Positions 11,676-23,704 of a stretch of DNA of 64,000 nt are shown piece by piece. Under the pieces are notes generated by a model, which saw nothing but the letters and a program-made list of their open reading frames with translations, searched no databases and was not told where the DNA came from. A program made the position numbers and the translations under genes. The stretch is taken from the NCBI RefSeq assembly GCF_030247195.1, contig NC_080672.1, positions 376,564,166 to 376,628,165 on the forward strand. Reading direction: 5' to 3'. The DNA is from Topomyia yanbarensis. Its lineage: Eukaryota; Arthropoda; Insecta; Diptera; Culicidae. The first letter of the stretch is position 1, and every line of letters begins with the position of its first letter.

Positions 11676-13029
11676 AAGGGGTTATATACAAAGTTGGAAC
11701 TCAAAAAACCGATTTTTTTTAATTGAATATTCTAAAACTACATACTTTGGAAAATATCTGTGCGAAATTTCATCCGGATCGGAGCACTAGATTTTAAATT
11801 ACAGCCGTTTGCAGCGTGCCAGTTCTTTTACGAATGAAGTTAACACAAAACTTTAAACGCAATTATCTCGGGATGAAGTATTTTGAAAAGTACCGTTGCG
11901 GTGAACGTGATATCTCAAGAACCATTCATCCGATTTGCCCAAACTTTATTTTAAATTGTTTGTATTTACATTCTTGTGTACTTGAACGGTTTGTTTTTCA
12001 TAAAAAAAAATCGATTCTTCGCAATGAATTTTTGTTTAAAATTTTGAATACTACGAAATTCACTGTATCGATTTTGTTGGCTATTTTCGGCAAATTTGAG
12101 ACTAAGAGAAACGAAAGCAATGAAATTGAAAGACGGATAGGTATTCTAGAGCGAATCAGTTATAAACTTAGAACAGAAAACTAGAACTGGGCAGGCTCAT
12201 ATGGGCATGATCGAAAGGAAATGTAAAGAATTCTTTGCCTTCTGCAGAGTAGGAGTTGGGCGTTGCACCCAAGTCTACCGCATGGCCTATGGTAGAACAT
12301 AACTTATCATCATGTGTTACCGCCGATGCCGGCAAAAAATTCTTCACAAATCCGCGCCTAGAACGACCATGCGATCATTCTTCTCCCTTTCTGCTAGCAT
12401 CAAGCCGTGACGTATGTATTCAATCGACACCAAGCTATCGGTGTCGCACCGATCCTATTGTGATTGAACTACTTATTGATTTTTTTTCGTTCCGCACACA
12501 CGGATGGCTGATAGCAATTAATGACACAGCTCAGCTAGCAGAAATCGAATTTTTATCTACTTTTTTACCAACTAGTTTATATGTTACTATGTTTTAATTG
12601 CCGCAAGGTTCTACTGTATCGATTTTGTTGGCTATTTTCGGCAAATTTGAGAAAATGCCCATATGAGCCTGTCTAGTTCTAGTTTTCCGTTCTAAGTTTA
12701 TAACTGATTCGCTCTAGAATACCTCTAGAATAGAATCCGTCTTTCAATTTCATTGCTTTCGTTTCTCTTAGTCTCAAATTTGCCGAAAATAGCCAACAAA
12801 ATCGATACAGTAGAACCTTGCGGCAATTAAAACATAGTAACACTACGAAATTCAATTTTTGGGTCAAAATGTTTATTCGCACAAAAAAAAAATTTATTGG
12901 GAAATCGATCCGTTCAAGTACACCACAATACATTTTCCTTCAATAATCTTTTTAGTTTTTGGGTTTCAGTTGAACGGTGAATGGCGAACTTATTTCAATT
13001 TTTCGCCACAACCTTGTATATAACCCCTT
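11676..13029. mobile_element. foldback element, about 1.35 kb
   Basis: The outer inverted ends are AAGGGGTTATATACA (11,676) and its complement ending at 13,029. The inner arms are longer and partly offset: 12,054-12,215 pairs with 12,655-12,815, sharing CTGTATCGATTTTGTTGGCT, a GAGACTAAGAGAAACG block and GCGAATCAGTTATAAACT. GTGTACTTGAACGG is shared further out. The loop (about 12,215-12,600) is unique. No transposase is visible. The two mirrored short frames ending GILERISYKLRTEN are products of the palindrome, not genes. An extra direct copy of the CTGTATCGATTTTG block at about 12,613 suggests internal rearrangement. Confidence 0.75.
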
Positions 13030-14569
13030 AACGACAAACAAAAATGTAATTTTATTTACGACCATGATTCTAAATGTAATTTCAAATCAAAGAGCTCTTC
13101 CGAAAGAATTCAAAATATTTTAAATTTTGATTCAACAAAACAATTAACCTTTTTTATAAGTTATTCAATAATATAAGTTATTCGGGTACCATTATGGAAG
13201 ATCGAGTATCCAGTTTGATCCAAGAGCAATTTTGCAAAAGGACGTAGAATTTTTGCATACACAAAAAATATGAAATTTATGTTAAAAATAAAATACAAAA
13301 TGGACCCATTTAAGACAGTTCAAATGTAATTGCATTATGGAGTTGCTATTGGTTAAAACATGTTTGTATCAGCAACTTTAAACATTTTTTTAATGTTGGC
13401 AAATCTCTTTGCAACGCGAGGCCACACACTCGTGGTATTGCCATTGTATTCGTCATATTAACTAAAGCTTTCGGTTCAGCTTATGTTTATTTTTTTTAGT
13501 TGGAACTTTAGTTTGTTCGTAACTTTCGATTAATTTTTTCGACATTATTTATTTCTTTTACTTTTGCTAGTTTTCCTTCTTTAAAAAAAAATTATGAGGA
13601 AATTTTAATTAAGTATCTTTCTAGACATTTTCTCTTAATTCACCGTTCTAGCAATAAAACGTATTTTTAGACATTGAACAAGAATTTTAACCCAGAAAAG
13701 CTCAGAATTGTGATATTGTATCTAAAGTAAGCAAATGACGATACTGTCGATACGCCTTTTATGAAGAACTATCACATCTACAACAACGCCCGAGAAATCC
13801 ATCGCTCCCTTACACGACGCACTAACTATTTTTTTTTTGGAGAAAAACTAAAAAAGTTTTGTCAGTCACCACGACAAATCATTATGCTCGCTTGGCTCAG
13901 AAAGTGTGTGACTCTGGTGATTAAGCAAAATAGTCTCGAAAAATTATTTGAATGTAGTAAACAAACTGAAGCTACTTCAGCAAACTCGATTTTATTTGTG
14001 AAAAGAATATGAAATAGTTTTGAGCGGCCTAAAATAAGCATTAACTGTATCGAAAACTTCAATTTGTATGATGGATATAGTCGTCGTGACTAACTGTTTC
14101 ACGCGCGTCGTTTGTTCTCCTGCTCTGTCACTATACGACCCACAAATCTTCACTAATTCCGCTTCCACTAAAAGCGGTACTGAGCCAGGCTCCAACCCCA
14201 ATCGCTGTCAAAATGTATGAACTAACAGCGGTCTGGGCCAGAAACCGACCCAACCCCGGGTTCAAGCAGAAACGGCATAAGGAAACTCGCACCCTGGTTG
14301 GCCCCGCGGGGAGGTAAGGGATAGGAGTTCTGTATCAGAGGTTAATGGCGACATAGTGTCGCCTCATGTTACACAGAAATACAGCTTGGCCCCCTCTGAA
14401 TTGGATCGAATTGACGTAATGCATTTACTGCATTAGAGAAATGTGTACGAGAAAATTTAATTACGAGTAATTAAAAAATGCAGAAGATCGGATGAGTAGT
14501 TGAGTGAATTTTTGGTGTATGGTTCAGATACTAGGCGAAACTGAGTGATTCCACATCACTAGAGTTTCC
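13030..14569. other. non-coding stretch, no gene seen
   Basis: No gene recognised. A short semi-palindromic segment (about 14,150-14,275; GAGCCAGGCTCCAACCCC against GTCTGGGCCAGAAACCGACC) may be a small transposon relic. I cannot define its ends. Confidence 0.4.
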
Positions 14570-16800
14570 GCGCATGTTGTCATGGAACGTGTTCTCCAGT
14601 GTATATGAGCGTTATTTTTTGTTGGTCCAACTGAATGCACTGGCGTTATTACCTTATTACCGGGGTGTTTTCAAGTTTGCGCGATCGCGGGAATATGTGT
14701 GTGTGGATGTTCGCGAAGGGCTTAAGCGTTCGTATGTTAACGGGTTTGTCGTGTGTGCTCGCGTGTATATGACTTTGCGTGTATAAATTTGATTTTGTAA
14801 CCGTTCGCATATTCGTGCTCTTGGATGGTCGTGCAGACCATCATACTGATATTTAGTTTTCGGTATACGGTTCAGATTCGGATAGGGGGTGAGTTACCCC
14901 ATCGCTAGAGTTCCCGGCAGGGTTACCATTTTTTTAACAATTTTTGATCATAGATTCTTTTTCACAGATGACAGATTTTTGGCATTTTGATTAAAATTTC
15001 ACAGATTTTTGGAGATATTGTGGTTTTGGTCATCGCAGATGGTAAAAAGATTTTTTTGACCAAAACACAGATTTCATTGTGGTATCCCTGGTTCCCGGTC
15101 ATGCCGCTATGGAACGTGTTGTCCAGTGGATATGGGAGCTTTCTTTTTTTAATTTGTCCAATTTAAGACATGAGCCTAGAGACTTCCGGAAATGACCGAT
15201 TCATTATCGTGCGAGCACGGGAATTTGTAGGTTCACGCTTGAGACCGCGTTTGAAATTTGAAGTCCCGACATGTTCACCTTATTACCGTGGGTTTAGGTT
15301 GCATGGATGATCGCGATGGGCTCAAGCATTTGTATGTTGGCGTGTTGGTCGCCAAGTGTCCATTCGCATATTCGCGTGTGTTTTTAAATTATACTTAATA
15401 TTCAGTGTACTTATGCTATTGTGCCGTGGGTAGGGACTTCCGGACGTATTCGATTAACCCTAAAATGCGCAAATCGATTCTTTTTTCAAATTTTTTGAAA
15501 ATTATCACACAGATGTAGTACTTCACTACGATAATTTTGAGACGATTCTCACAATGTTGTTTTAAAACAACATTGCGCAATTAAGGATTAATAATCGCGC
15601 GAACACGGCCCTTTGTAGGTTAACTCCTGAGACCGCGTTTGTGAATATATAAGTGCTAAAACGTTTACTTAGTCACCGGGGTGTTATCCTGTTTGCGAGA
15701 TCGCGGGCGTATGTGTGCGAGGATGATCGCGAAGGACTCGAGCATTTGTATGCTAACGTTTTTGTCGCGAGTGCTAGCGTTTATGTAACATCGAGTGCAT
15801 AAATTATTTTTTATAACAGTGTGGCCATTCACACATTCGCGTGTTCTTGAATGACCGCGCGCGGACCATGAATTTGATAATTAATTTTCGGTGTATGGTG
15901 CAGGTACTAGAAGAGAGTACCCTGTATAGTATGTCCCACATTTATACGTTCACAATAATTTTCCTGAATAACTTTGTTTTATATTCAAGCAAACTGCACC
16001 AAATTTTCAGCGCTTGTTTTTAAGCTTGATCAACGATGTTTCTCGAAACTTAGAAGCCCCGGTGCGTTTTATTCGTTTGTTAAGTTTAAGTGAAAAATGT
16101 GTCCCACATTTATCAGTTCACCCGATTTTCTCGGAATAACTTTTTTTTCATTCAAACATACTGAACCAAATTTTCTAAGCTTATTTTAAAACCTAATCAA
16201 CGATGTTTCTTAAAATTTGGAAACCTTTGTGCGTTTTGTTGGTTTGTTATGACAGTTTGTGAAAATATTTATTCCTGCATTTTTACGTTCGCTAAGAAAA
16301 ATATAGCTTTTCCCAAAAAAAAAGCTTTATTCGAGTAATTATCCAGTAATAATTAACACGACATGTATTAGTCTATCGAATTCTCATCATATTTTAGTAC
16401 AAGTTTCATTCGCTTCGGTATTTAATCATTAAGGTTTTCTACATTTCTTGCTCTGAGCTAGTCCTAGGATGATTTGATTGCTTTCTTGAACTTCAAAAGT
16501 AACGAATACTGCTTCGCTACACATCGCGAACCATCATACTGAAATCATTTTCAATCCGGAGGAAGCAGCATTTGGATGTCCTCCAATGTGTATGACAACG
16601 CGAAGCAGTATTACCGGGGTGTTGTTGTGATCGCAGGCGTAAGTGTATGCATGATTGCAATTCCATGTTTGCGTTTGTGACCAGGTTTGTGTTATCGCTA
16701 CGGACACGAGCGTTTGTACGTTTGGAATGAGAGAGATTGTGATTGTGTGTAAGACAGAATATGCAATTTATTGTTTTAATGAGTGTTAGTATGAATCTAA
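14570..16800 (+). repeat. clustered dispersed repeat with GATCGCGAAGG-type units
   Basis: Related segments recur at about 14,640-14,845, 15,290-15,400, 15,590-15,860 and 16,600-16,700. They share phrases such as GCGATCGCGGGAATATGTGT, ATGATCGCGAAGGACTC and GCATTTGTATGCTAACG, and a header CTATGGAACGTGTTGTCCAG-type phrase. Within the cluster, about 15,929-16,095 is tandemly duplicated at about 16,099-16,265 (CCACATTTAT...CAACGATGTTTCTYRAAA). The family recurs inverted at about 62,150-62,715. There is no coding capacity and the class is unknown. Confidence 0.65.
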
Positions 16801-19765
16801 TTTAAGATATAGTAATAAAAGGAAAAATAACATGTCGAATAAAGAAAAAAGAAAATAAATTAAATAGAAACGTATTAATTGATCGATATTATTTTTGGTA
16901 GCTATGAGTAATGGAAAATCAAACAACTAGAAGTGCAACAAAAACAAACCAATGAAGCAGACGAAAAGAACATCAAACCACTTGAACTCGTCTAAATGCC
17001 AGCAAAAGATACTTATTGACCATCAACGACAACTGCATTCTGTTAAATTTTTCATGCTATGCTGACCGGGAATGGGAACGTGCCATTTGAGTCAATATAT
17101 TCTGATTCTGATTCTTGACCGGGAATGGATGATTTATGTACTTCGGTATATTAATTTATTCAATCCGATTTTCCCGAATTAATCCAATCGAATGCATGAA
17201 TTGAACACCGGAAAAAAGTGACCAACGATTCCTGGGAAGGATTACCCACTATTCTATCATATACGCCAGTTGTGCATCCATTCCCAGACCCAGCTGTCAC
17301 AAATACTCACACGAACACATACACAGATAAACATATGACTAGCATATAACAATTGTGCACTATTAGTAAAAACGACAATAATTATAACCCAACCACTAAC
17401 AGGCTTCTACTTCTACATTTTTTAAATTATTTTTTTTATAAGCATATGAACGATGACGAAGTCGACCGATAAATCGACACTAAAATGACCCCCATTGCGA
17501 GCCGTGTCCACCAACACTGTCATTGATCTGTGGAACAATGTCTGCAAATACGGCCCACAGCAAAAGCCAACCCATGCCGACCCGCTAGTCGGCCACGTCA
17601 GTGCGCACAGGATGGTTGTTTGAACTTTAGATAGGGCTGGTGCAGAATATGAAAAAACAAAAAAACATTAAAAAGGCCCAATAACCCTCTCGGTCTCTTC
17701 GATGCACCACTATCGAGGCGTAATGCAATAACTATCTTAAAGCAATTGTCTGTCAAAGGTGCTTTAGTACTGATGCTCGATGTTGTTTGAAATACCGTCA
17801 AACACATCAGCCAAGGGAACGCTCGGATCTCTAAGAACATTTGGAAAAACTGTCTTAAAGAGTGGTAGTTTAAAATAAAATTAAAAAGAAAGTCTTTTTT
17901 TTTGGAAAAGAAAAAGATATGTAGCAATTTAAATAATATGGCGATGACATAGTATTCAACTAAATCAATTCAACTGAACTGGTCATTGCCGCGATTTGCA
18001 TCAAATAATTGAGCATGCTGCTTTTTCGGCAATGATTCATATCGCCATTTAAATACCGGATTCAACTTCAAAATGCGTTACATTACTGATCCGGTGAGCA
18101 CTAGAAAGCGAGTAGAAACGTAAAATGAAAAAATAATATCACGGTTTGTAGCAAAATTTAAAAATAATAAAACGAAAAAAACTCCTTCCTTCCTAACTCC
18201 ATTCATAATTCACGACCCCTCCTCCAAACCAACCGGACACTCAACGATGCTTGCGCTTTTCCATCCTCATCCTTCGCTACTCTTGTCAGAAGAACCAGCC
18301 AGCCACATTGCGTACGCCTTGAGCTTACTGAAATATTCACGCTATGTTTGCGATTCTTACCGCCTCCCTGACCCAAGGCATTTTCAAGGTTGGAAATCAA
18401 CATCCTTCAAAGATGATGCTGACACGACGATGAAGACATGCTTTCTACGAATCCCCAACTGCTCATTTCAAACCAAATCCACTTTCCACACTGTCTCTCT
18501 GCAAGATTCTCCCTCGTTCCATCGGTGAACAACAGCGTCCAGAATCAAGGATGTCAACTGAAGCGACGATATTTATCACGCTTCAGGTAAAATAATCGTT
18601 TTAAAGCATCCGGTCGCGCACAAACCTCACAATAGACCACCCACTTCCGCTTTTAGAAGCACACATTCATACATACATACACCCAAAGGTGCAATCAACC
18701 GAGAATTGAGCGCACCAATTTCCTCGGAAAAGAGCCAAATTTTCGTGAACTGCTCAACGATTGGTGGCAAAAGAGACAAGCCAAATTGACTGAACTTTGC
18801 CTCAACTGAAGGATGCTCGATTTAGGTTTCACCAAGCGATACAGCCGCACTGCTTTGGCTTTATTGTCGCCGGTCGGTTGTAACGTTGAGTGGTATTTGT
18901 AGGTACCTACATAGCAGATGTTTGGATTGGACTCTGATTACTTTTCACGATCAGTGATGTCAGATTTTTTCTTTCTATCGCATATTTTCGATTTTTTTAT
19001 TTTTCATTCAATCCGAAAAAATCGTAGTTGCTGGCAGGTATAACGAAATTAGCCTGGCACTTATGTGATTTTTGCTTCAACCGAAACTGAGTCAAGTTTT
19101 AACGTTCCACAATTGCTGACAAAATGTATGAAGTGACAGAAATCTTCCTCGGTACAACCAAATCAAGGGCTTATTCTAGAGCCACAAAAATGGAAATTGG
19201 AAGAGCGTTTTACTAGCATATAATTTTTGTCCACTGAATCCTGTTATTACCTCGATCTTATTTGAATAAGCTCTGCCGTCACGGCTTCCTCTGAATTGGC
19301 CAAATGTCAAAGGTGAAGCAACCTTCTCCGTGGGCGGAAAAAATTGTCTTTTTCGCAGGGATTGTCAGATAGAACGGGGAATTCCCCGGGCAGCTGACAA
19401 ACAAAATATGCCAACTGCAGACGAAATTGGATTATATGAGAAATTAGTTAATTTATGTACTTAGTAATTTCCTTCTGGTCGAAATTACGATGATTGAGCC
19501 AGCTGTCATCTACTCACCAACTAGTTGAAAAGTACTTATGAATGACGTTGAATGTTTTGGACATCGAACAGAATCGTTTTAGGTGGACCAGACATTCGAC
19601 TGCAAGGTAGATTGAAGCACAAACGGTGTGCCATTTAGTTTCTCATTTTGTGCCCTTTACCTGCTAATATCTTCATTTCTTATTTAAAAGTAACCTGAGA
19701 CCGTCTTTCAACTTGAACAAAGCGAAAGTATAAACGGTTAGTACATATGAAGCAAAGAAGAGAAC
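16801..19765. other. long non-coding stretch, no gene recognised
   Basis: I see no gene or transposon end with confidence. Short frames at 17,598-17,927 (minus) and 18,247-18,528 (plus) carry no motif. The stretch at about 18,180-18,700 is less AT-rich and lacks obvious repeats, so it may be single-copy DNA. Confidence 0.4.
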
Positions 19766-21414
19766 AAAAAACGCTTTTAATCCACCTAACAGTGTGATGA
19801 GACATTTCTTATAACTCTTATCACTCTCTTCTGATATTATATCGTATGAGAACATTTAAAACTTGATGCTTCGCGATGTTTTTGATAACACATACTACAT
19901 GGGATTGTGGCAGGACACAGAGAATCGCTCAAATCAGCATAGGACAACATCAGTGCTAGAAATCTCAAACCAAATCAATAGGAAAGCGAAAAAATGGCCC
20001 ATAAAATAGACATACAAACGAATTATTGCTAATGCTCTGTTAATAAAATATCTAAATTCCTCAATCAATGCATTGTGGTGGGAAAACTGAATTTTCCTAA
20101 AGGGGTTATGTATATTGTACTGAGCCAAAAAATTGATTTTTTTTTTAATCGAAATGAAGTTTATACATTACTCAAATTTCCAACGCGACTGAGACCTAAA
20201 AATCAACGCTTTTTCTGGAAAAAAGCGACACTAGCAGTGACACCATTCAAAGAAAATCAACAGTGAATATTTCCAGACTTGGTTTTATTTCCTATTTAAG
20301 AACTATTGTGTTTTTTACATCCTAGATTGCATGATTCAGTTATCGAAACCCAAAACTTCATGAAGTATTTGAAATTATTAAATTAAAATTTGTGTTTGCT
20401 ATTGAAATTGACAAAATGATAGTATCGCCCCTTTGACGATTGTTTACTTTTTCGGTCCCACCTATCAGCATTGAAGTATCGCCCTTACGTTTTTTTACAA
20501 TACCAATTTTACAATTGGTGGGGGTTTGGTGAAAATCGATCTAACTGTCCAAACGGCATAATTCCGAAACCGTAATTTTTGAAGTTTTAAAATTATGCAG
20601 AATTAATTTTTCAGAAAATAGTAACAGAGTTCGTGTTTTTAGCGAATTTGTTGAGACTTTATTGTAGTCATGAATATTAACCTGAGAAAATTCACCATAA
20701 ATACTTCTTGGACGATATACCGCCAAAATTATTTTATCAAATGATGCGCTGTTTAACGTTTGTAAAACTCATCGAAGATACTAAACCTCCGAAATTGGCG
20801 GTTTAAAAATGATGTTATCTTGACCTTAAATTACTGTTTTTGAACATTTGACCTATACATATAATTGGTCATACAACAAAAATCAAATTCTCATCAAAAT
20901 CGATCAGGACCTGCTAGAATCAAATGGAAATCGTCATTTTTCATAAATTTCTCTCTACATTCGGAAAGTGTTATCCTCGTTATTAATCATATTACGTTTG
21001 CGTCTCAACTCGACGCATTCCCAAAATATAAACCTGTTTTAATCCACCTAGTGGTGCAATTGTGCTTGTCTCACTTGTCCAGACTACGATGGTTATGTTC
21101 AATAAAATGGTGGAAATGAATATTTCATGTTCAGTACGATTTGCACATACATACAATGGATCGACAGCCACGATCTTGAGATACTATGTGATACTGAAAC
21201 ATCGCTTGACCGCCGCTGGTTTCAAGCGATGTTTCAGTATCACATAGTAAGATCCGGGAGGTCCGGGTCCTGCCGAAAATTTTCAACTTGTTAAGAAATT
21301 TTAAACTAGTTTTATTTTTAAAGTAGCAACCACTCACTGCATACTCCCTCCGGGCCGGTATGATTGACGATTTTTAGATTGATTGCATAACCTTTCTGTA
21401 TGAGAAAGGCAAAA

Positions 21415-21580
21415 GGGGGTGGGCGTGGCGTAGTTGGTAAATCGATTGCCTTGTACGCAGCGCACCTGGGTTCGAGTCCCGACCCCGCACATAGGGTTCG
21501 AAATTTTTCACAAGAGATTTTTCTAACCCGAAGAGGCGAATGACCTTAAGGTTAAAACCTCTGTAATCGAAATAAAAAAA
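21415..21580 (+). mobile_element. tRNA-derived SINE, 166 bp, with exact 12-bp target duplication
   Basis: The head is tRNA-like, with box A at TGGCGTAGTTGG and box B at GGTTCGAGTCC. A short body follows (AGGGTTCGAAATTTTTCAC, ACCCGAAGAGG), and the 3' end is TGACCTTAAGGTTAAAACCT, then TCGAAATAAAAAAA. It is flanked by AGAAAGGCAAAA at 21,403-21,414 and 21,581-21,592. The palindrome's other arm has the single, unoccupied target at 31,551-31,562. A head-less copy of the same tail lies at 46,733-46,781. Transcription would be by pol III, with mobilisation by a LINE in trans. Confidence 0.92.
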
Positions 21581-21886
21581 AGAAAGGCAAAAATGTACCA
21601 AAGTCCAAAAAAATCAATTTTTGTCAAACATTATTTTTTCGAGTTTACATCAAATCTCGATGTTTCATGCATTATAAAGTCATTTGGCCATAACAGTTTT
21701 TGCAACCGGCCGAGACGGTTGTGCCTCCAGGTGGAAGGTTTTGTTCTCGAGAGAGTGACGGAGTGCGAGACGCTGTATGTGTTTTTGTGGGAGAGAGAGA
21801 GAGACCAGTTTGTTAAGTGTGAGTCGACAGTTGATACATCGGAGGCGTGGTCAACGGCATCCTCGGTGTTTTGACAGCAAACCGCG

Positions 21887-22262
21887 GGTAGACGAATTTG
21901 CCTACCGCGGTGGCAGAAATCGACAGTGATCGTGCCTGTACACACAGAAAAAATATATTGTATTGGTGTCGTCGGGCAATTCTAATCGACGAGAGGGGAA
22001 GCGTCACAGGTAGACCCATTTGCTCTATTCGTCTACCGCAGAAGTGGTACGACGAATAAGGAAAACAAGTGGCACCGAAAAGTGCCGTATCGACAGTGGG
22101 ATTTTCGCAGCAAGCCACAGGTAGACACATTTGTCTACCGCCGTGGTGGAAACGGAGAGAGCGGGCTTGTGGTGGTGATACCGACGAGCAGCTTAACCGG
22201 AGAGAGTTTTGAAGTGTTGCAGGTAGGCCTATTTCTCTACTGAAGAAGCAACGCGACGAAGA
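21887..22262 (+). promoter_or_regulatory. tandem GGTAGAC hairpin repeats in the LINE 5' UTR
   Basis: Four units start at 21,887, 22,009, 22,120 and 22,222 (spacing 122, 111 and 102 bp). In most units GGTAGAC or GGTAGGC is followed after a few bases by its complement, as in GGTAGACACATTTGTCTACC, so each can form a small hairpin. Each is followed by a GTGG or GAAG block. LINEs carry an internal promoter in the 5' UTR, and monomer arrays there often drive transcription. That role is inferred here. Confidence 0.6.
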
Positions 22263-22390
22263 AGGACAGCAAGTGTCACATTGTCAAACAACGGGCACCG
22301 AGTTTACAACGTAACACATGAGGTGTGTTCTACAGGTATAACAGGTATATTTTTCATTCCTTTTTGTGATAGTTTTTCTTGCTAGGTAAA

Positions 22391-23704
22391 ATGGATGAAG
22401 AGATGGGAGAACGAGTAACAGACCCTCCCCCTAAGCCTTATGCTGAAAATGTAAATCCGACTAGAATTAAAATTTACCCAGAGTCGTCAACGGGACCATG
22501 GATTGTATTTATTAGGCGTAAAGTAAAGGCGCTAAATATTATTCAAATTTCTAAAGATTTGACTTCGCGATTCTCGGATGTAAAAGAGATCGTCAAAGTC
22601 AATAAAGATAAAATACGCATTGTCGTTGGTAGTCTCAAACAAGCCAATGCAATTGCTTCTTGCGAGCTTTTTATGCGTGAGTATAGAGCGTATATTCCTT
22701 CAAAGGAAATTGAAATTGATGGGGTCATCACAGAATCGAGTTTGACTGTTGATGACATAATTAAGCATGGGGTTGGTCGTTTCAAAGACACCATACTTAA
22801 AGACGTAAAAATACTTGAATGCAAGCAATTGCATTCAGTATCACACGAAGGAGATAAAAAAGTTTATCGACTGTCTGACTCATTTCGAGTGACTTTCGCT
22901 GGGTCTGCGCTGCCCAACTATGTCATTATCGATAAGATTCGTCTCCCTGTTCGCCTTTTTATTCCTCGTGTAATGAATTGCCTTAATTGCAAACAGCTTG
23001 GCCACACAGCCACTTACTGTTCCAATAAGGCACGGTGTGGCAAATGTGGGGGTTCTCATCAAGAGGATACATGCAATGAAAATTCAGAAAAATGTTTAAT
23101 GTGCGGAGAAAACTCACATGAGCTCCCTGCATGCCCCATTTATAAATTGCGTGAGGATAAAATTAAACGATCCTTGAAGGAGAGGTCTAAGCGCTCCTAT
23201 GCAGAAATGTTGAAAAATGCTACCCCTAAACCCATTTTCTTAGAAAACACTTACACATCTCTATTTTCGGAACAGTCTGACTCTGACGGAGCGTGCGAAG
23301 GTACATCATTTGTTTTACCCGGAAATTCCAGAAAAAGAAAACAGTCTTCTTTTCCCAAGCTGCCAAGAAAGGGCCTTAAAATTTCTCCACCAGTAGATAA
23401 ACTGCGCCCAAAACCGAAAAATTCCGATTCAAAACCGAAATCAATTCCACCCGGTTTTGGGAACGTACAATCCAAACAGAACACCATTACTGGAAATAAT
23501 AAAATTTCGACTTCCTCTGAGCCTCAGCCGGGGGTAGGATTATTGAAATTTTCTGAAATTGTTGATTGGATTTTTAAAGCATTCAATATTTCTGAACCAC
23601 TAAAGAGTATACTTTCAGCTTTCCTCCCAACAATTAGAACATTTTTAGAGCAGCTGATTGCTCAATGGCCCATCCTTGCAGCGATTGTATCTTTCAATGG
23701 GTAA
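22391..23704 (+). CDS. LINE element 1 ORF1: zinc-knuckle RNA-binding protein, 437 aa
   Basis: ORF1p of I-type LINEs coats element RNA and acts as a nucleic-acid chaperone in the retrotransposition particle. I chose the first in-frame ATG at 22,391 (MDEEMGERVTD). Residues about 196-247 hold three zinc knuckles: CLNCKQLGHTATYC (CX2CX4HX4C), CGKCGGSHQEDTC (CX2CX3HX4C) and CLMCGENSHELPAC. They are followed by a basic segment KRSLKERSKRSYAEMLK. The middle is Pro/Ser/Lys-rich and probably disordered. The C-terminus is hydrophobic and amphipathic (KFSEIVDWIFKAFNI...). The frame is intact, and its stop overlaps the ORF2 start. Closest relative in the window: ORF1 at 57,961-56,624. Confidence 0.95.
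   Translation: MDEEMGERVTDPPPKPYAENVNPTRIKIYPESSTGPWIVFIRRKVKALNIIQISKDLTSRFSDVKEIVKVNKDKIRIVVGSLKQANAIASCELFMREYRAYIPSKEIEIDGVITESSLTVDDIIKHGVGRFKDTILKDVKILECKQLHSVSHEGDKKVYRLSDSFRVTFAGSALPNYVIIDKIRLPVRLFIPRVMNCLNCKQLGHTATYCSNKARCGKCGGSHQEDTCNENSEKCLMCGENSHELPACPIYKLREDKIKRSLKERSKRSYAEMLKNATPKPIFLENTYTSLFSEQSDSDGACEGTSFVLPGNSRKRKQSSFPKLPRKGLKISPPVDKLRPKPKNSDSKPKSIPPGFGNVQSKQNTITGNNKISTSSEPQPGVGLLKFSEIVDWIFKAFNISEPLKSILSAFLPTIRTFLEQLIAQWPILAAIVSFNG

Noticed and set aside
21423..21490. Possible functional tRNA gene
   Set aside because: Boxes A and B are present, but it is followed by a SINE body, an A-tail and a target duplication. It is a SINE head.
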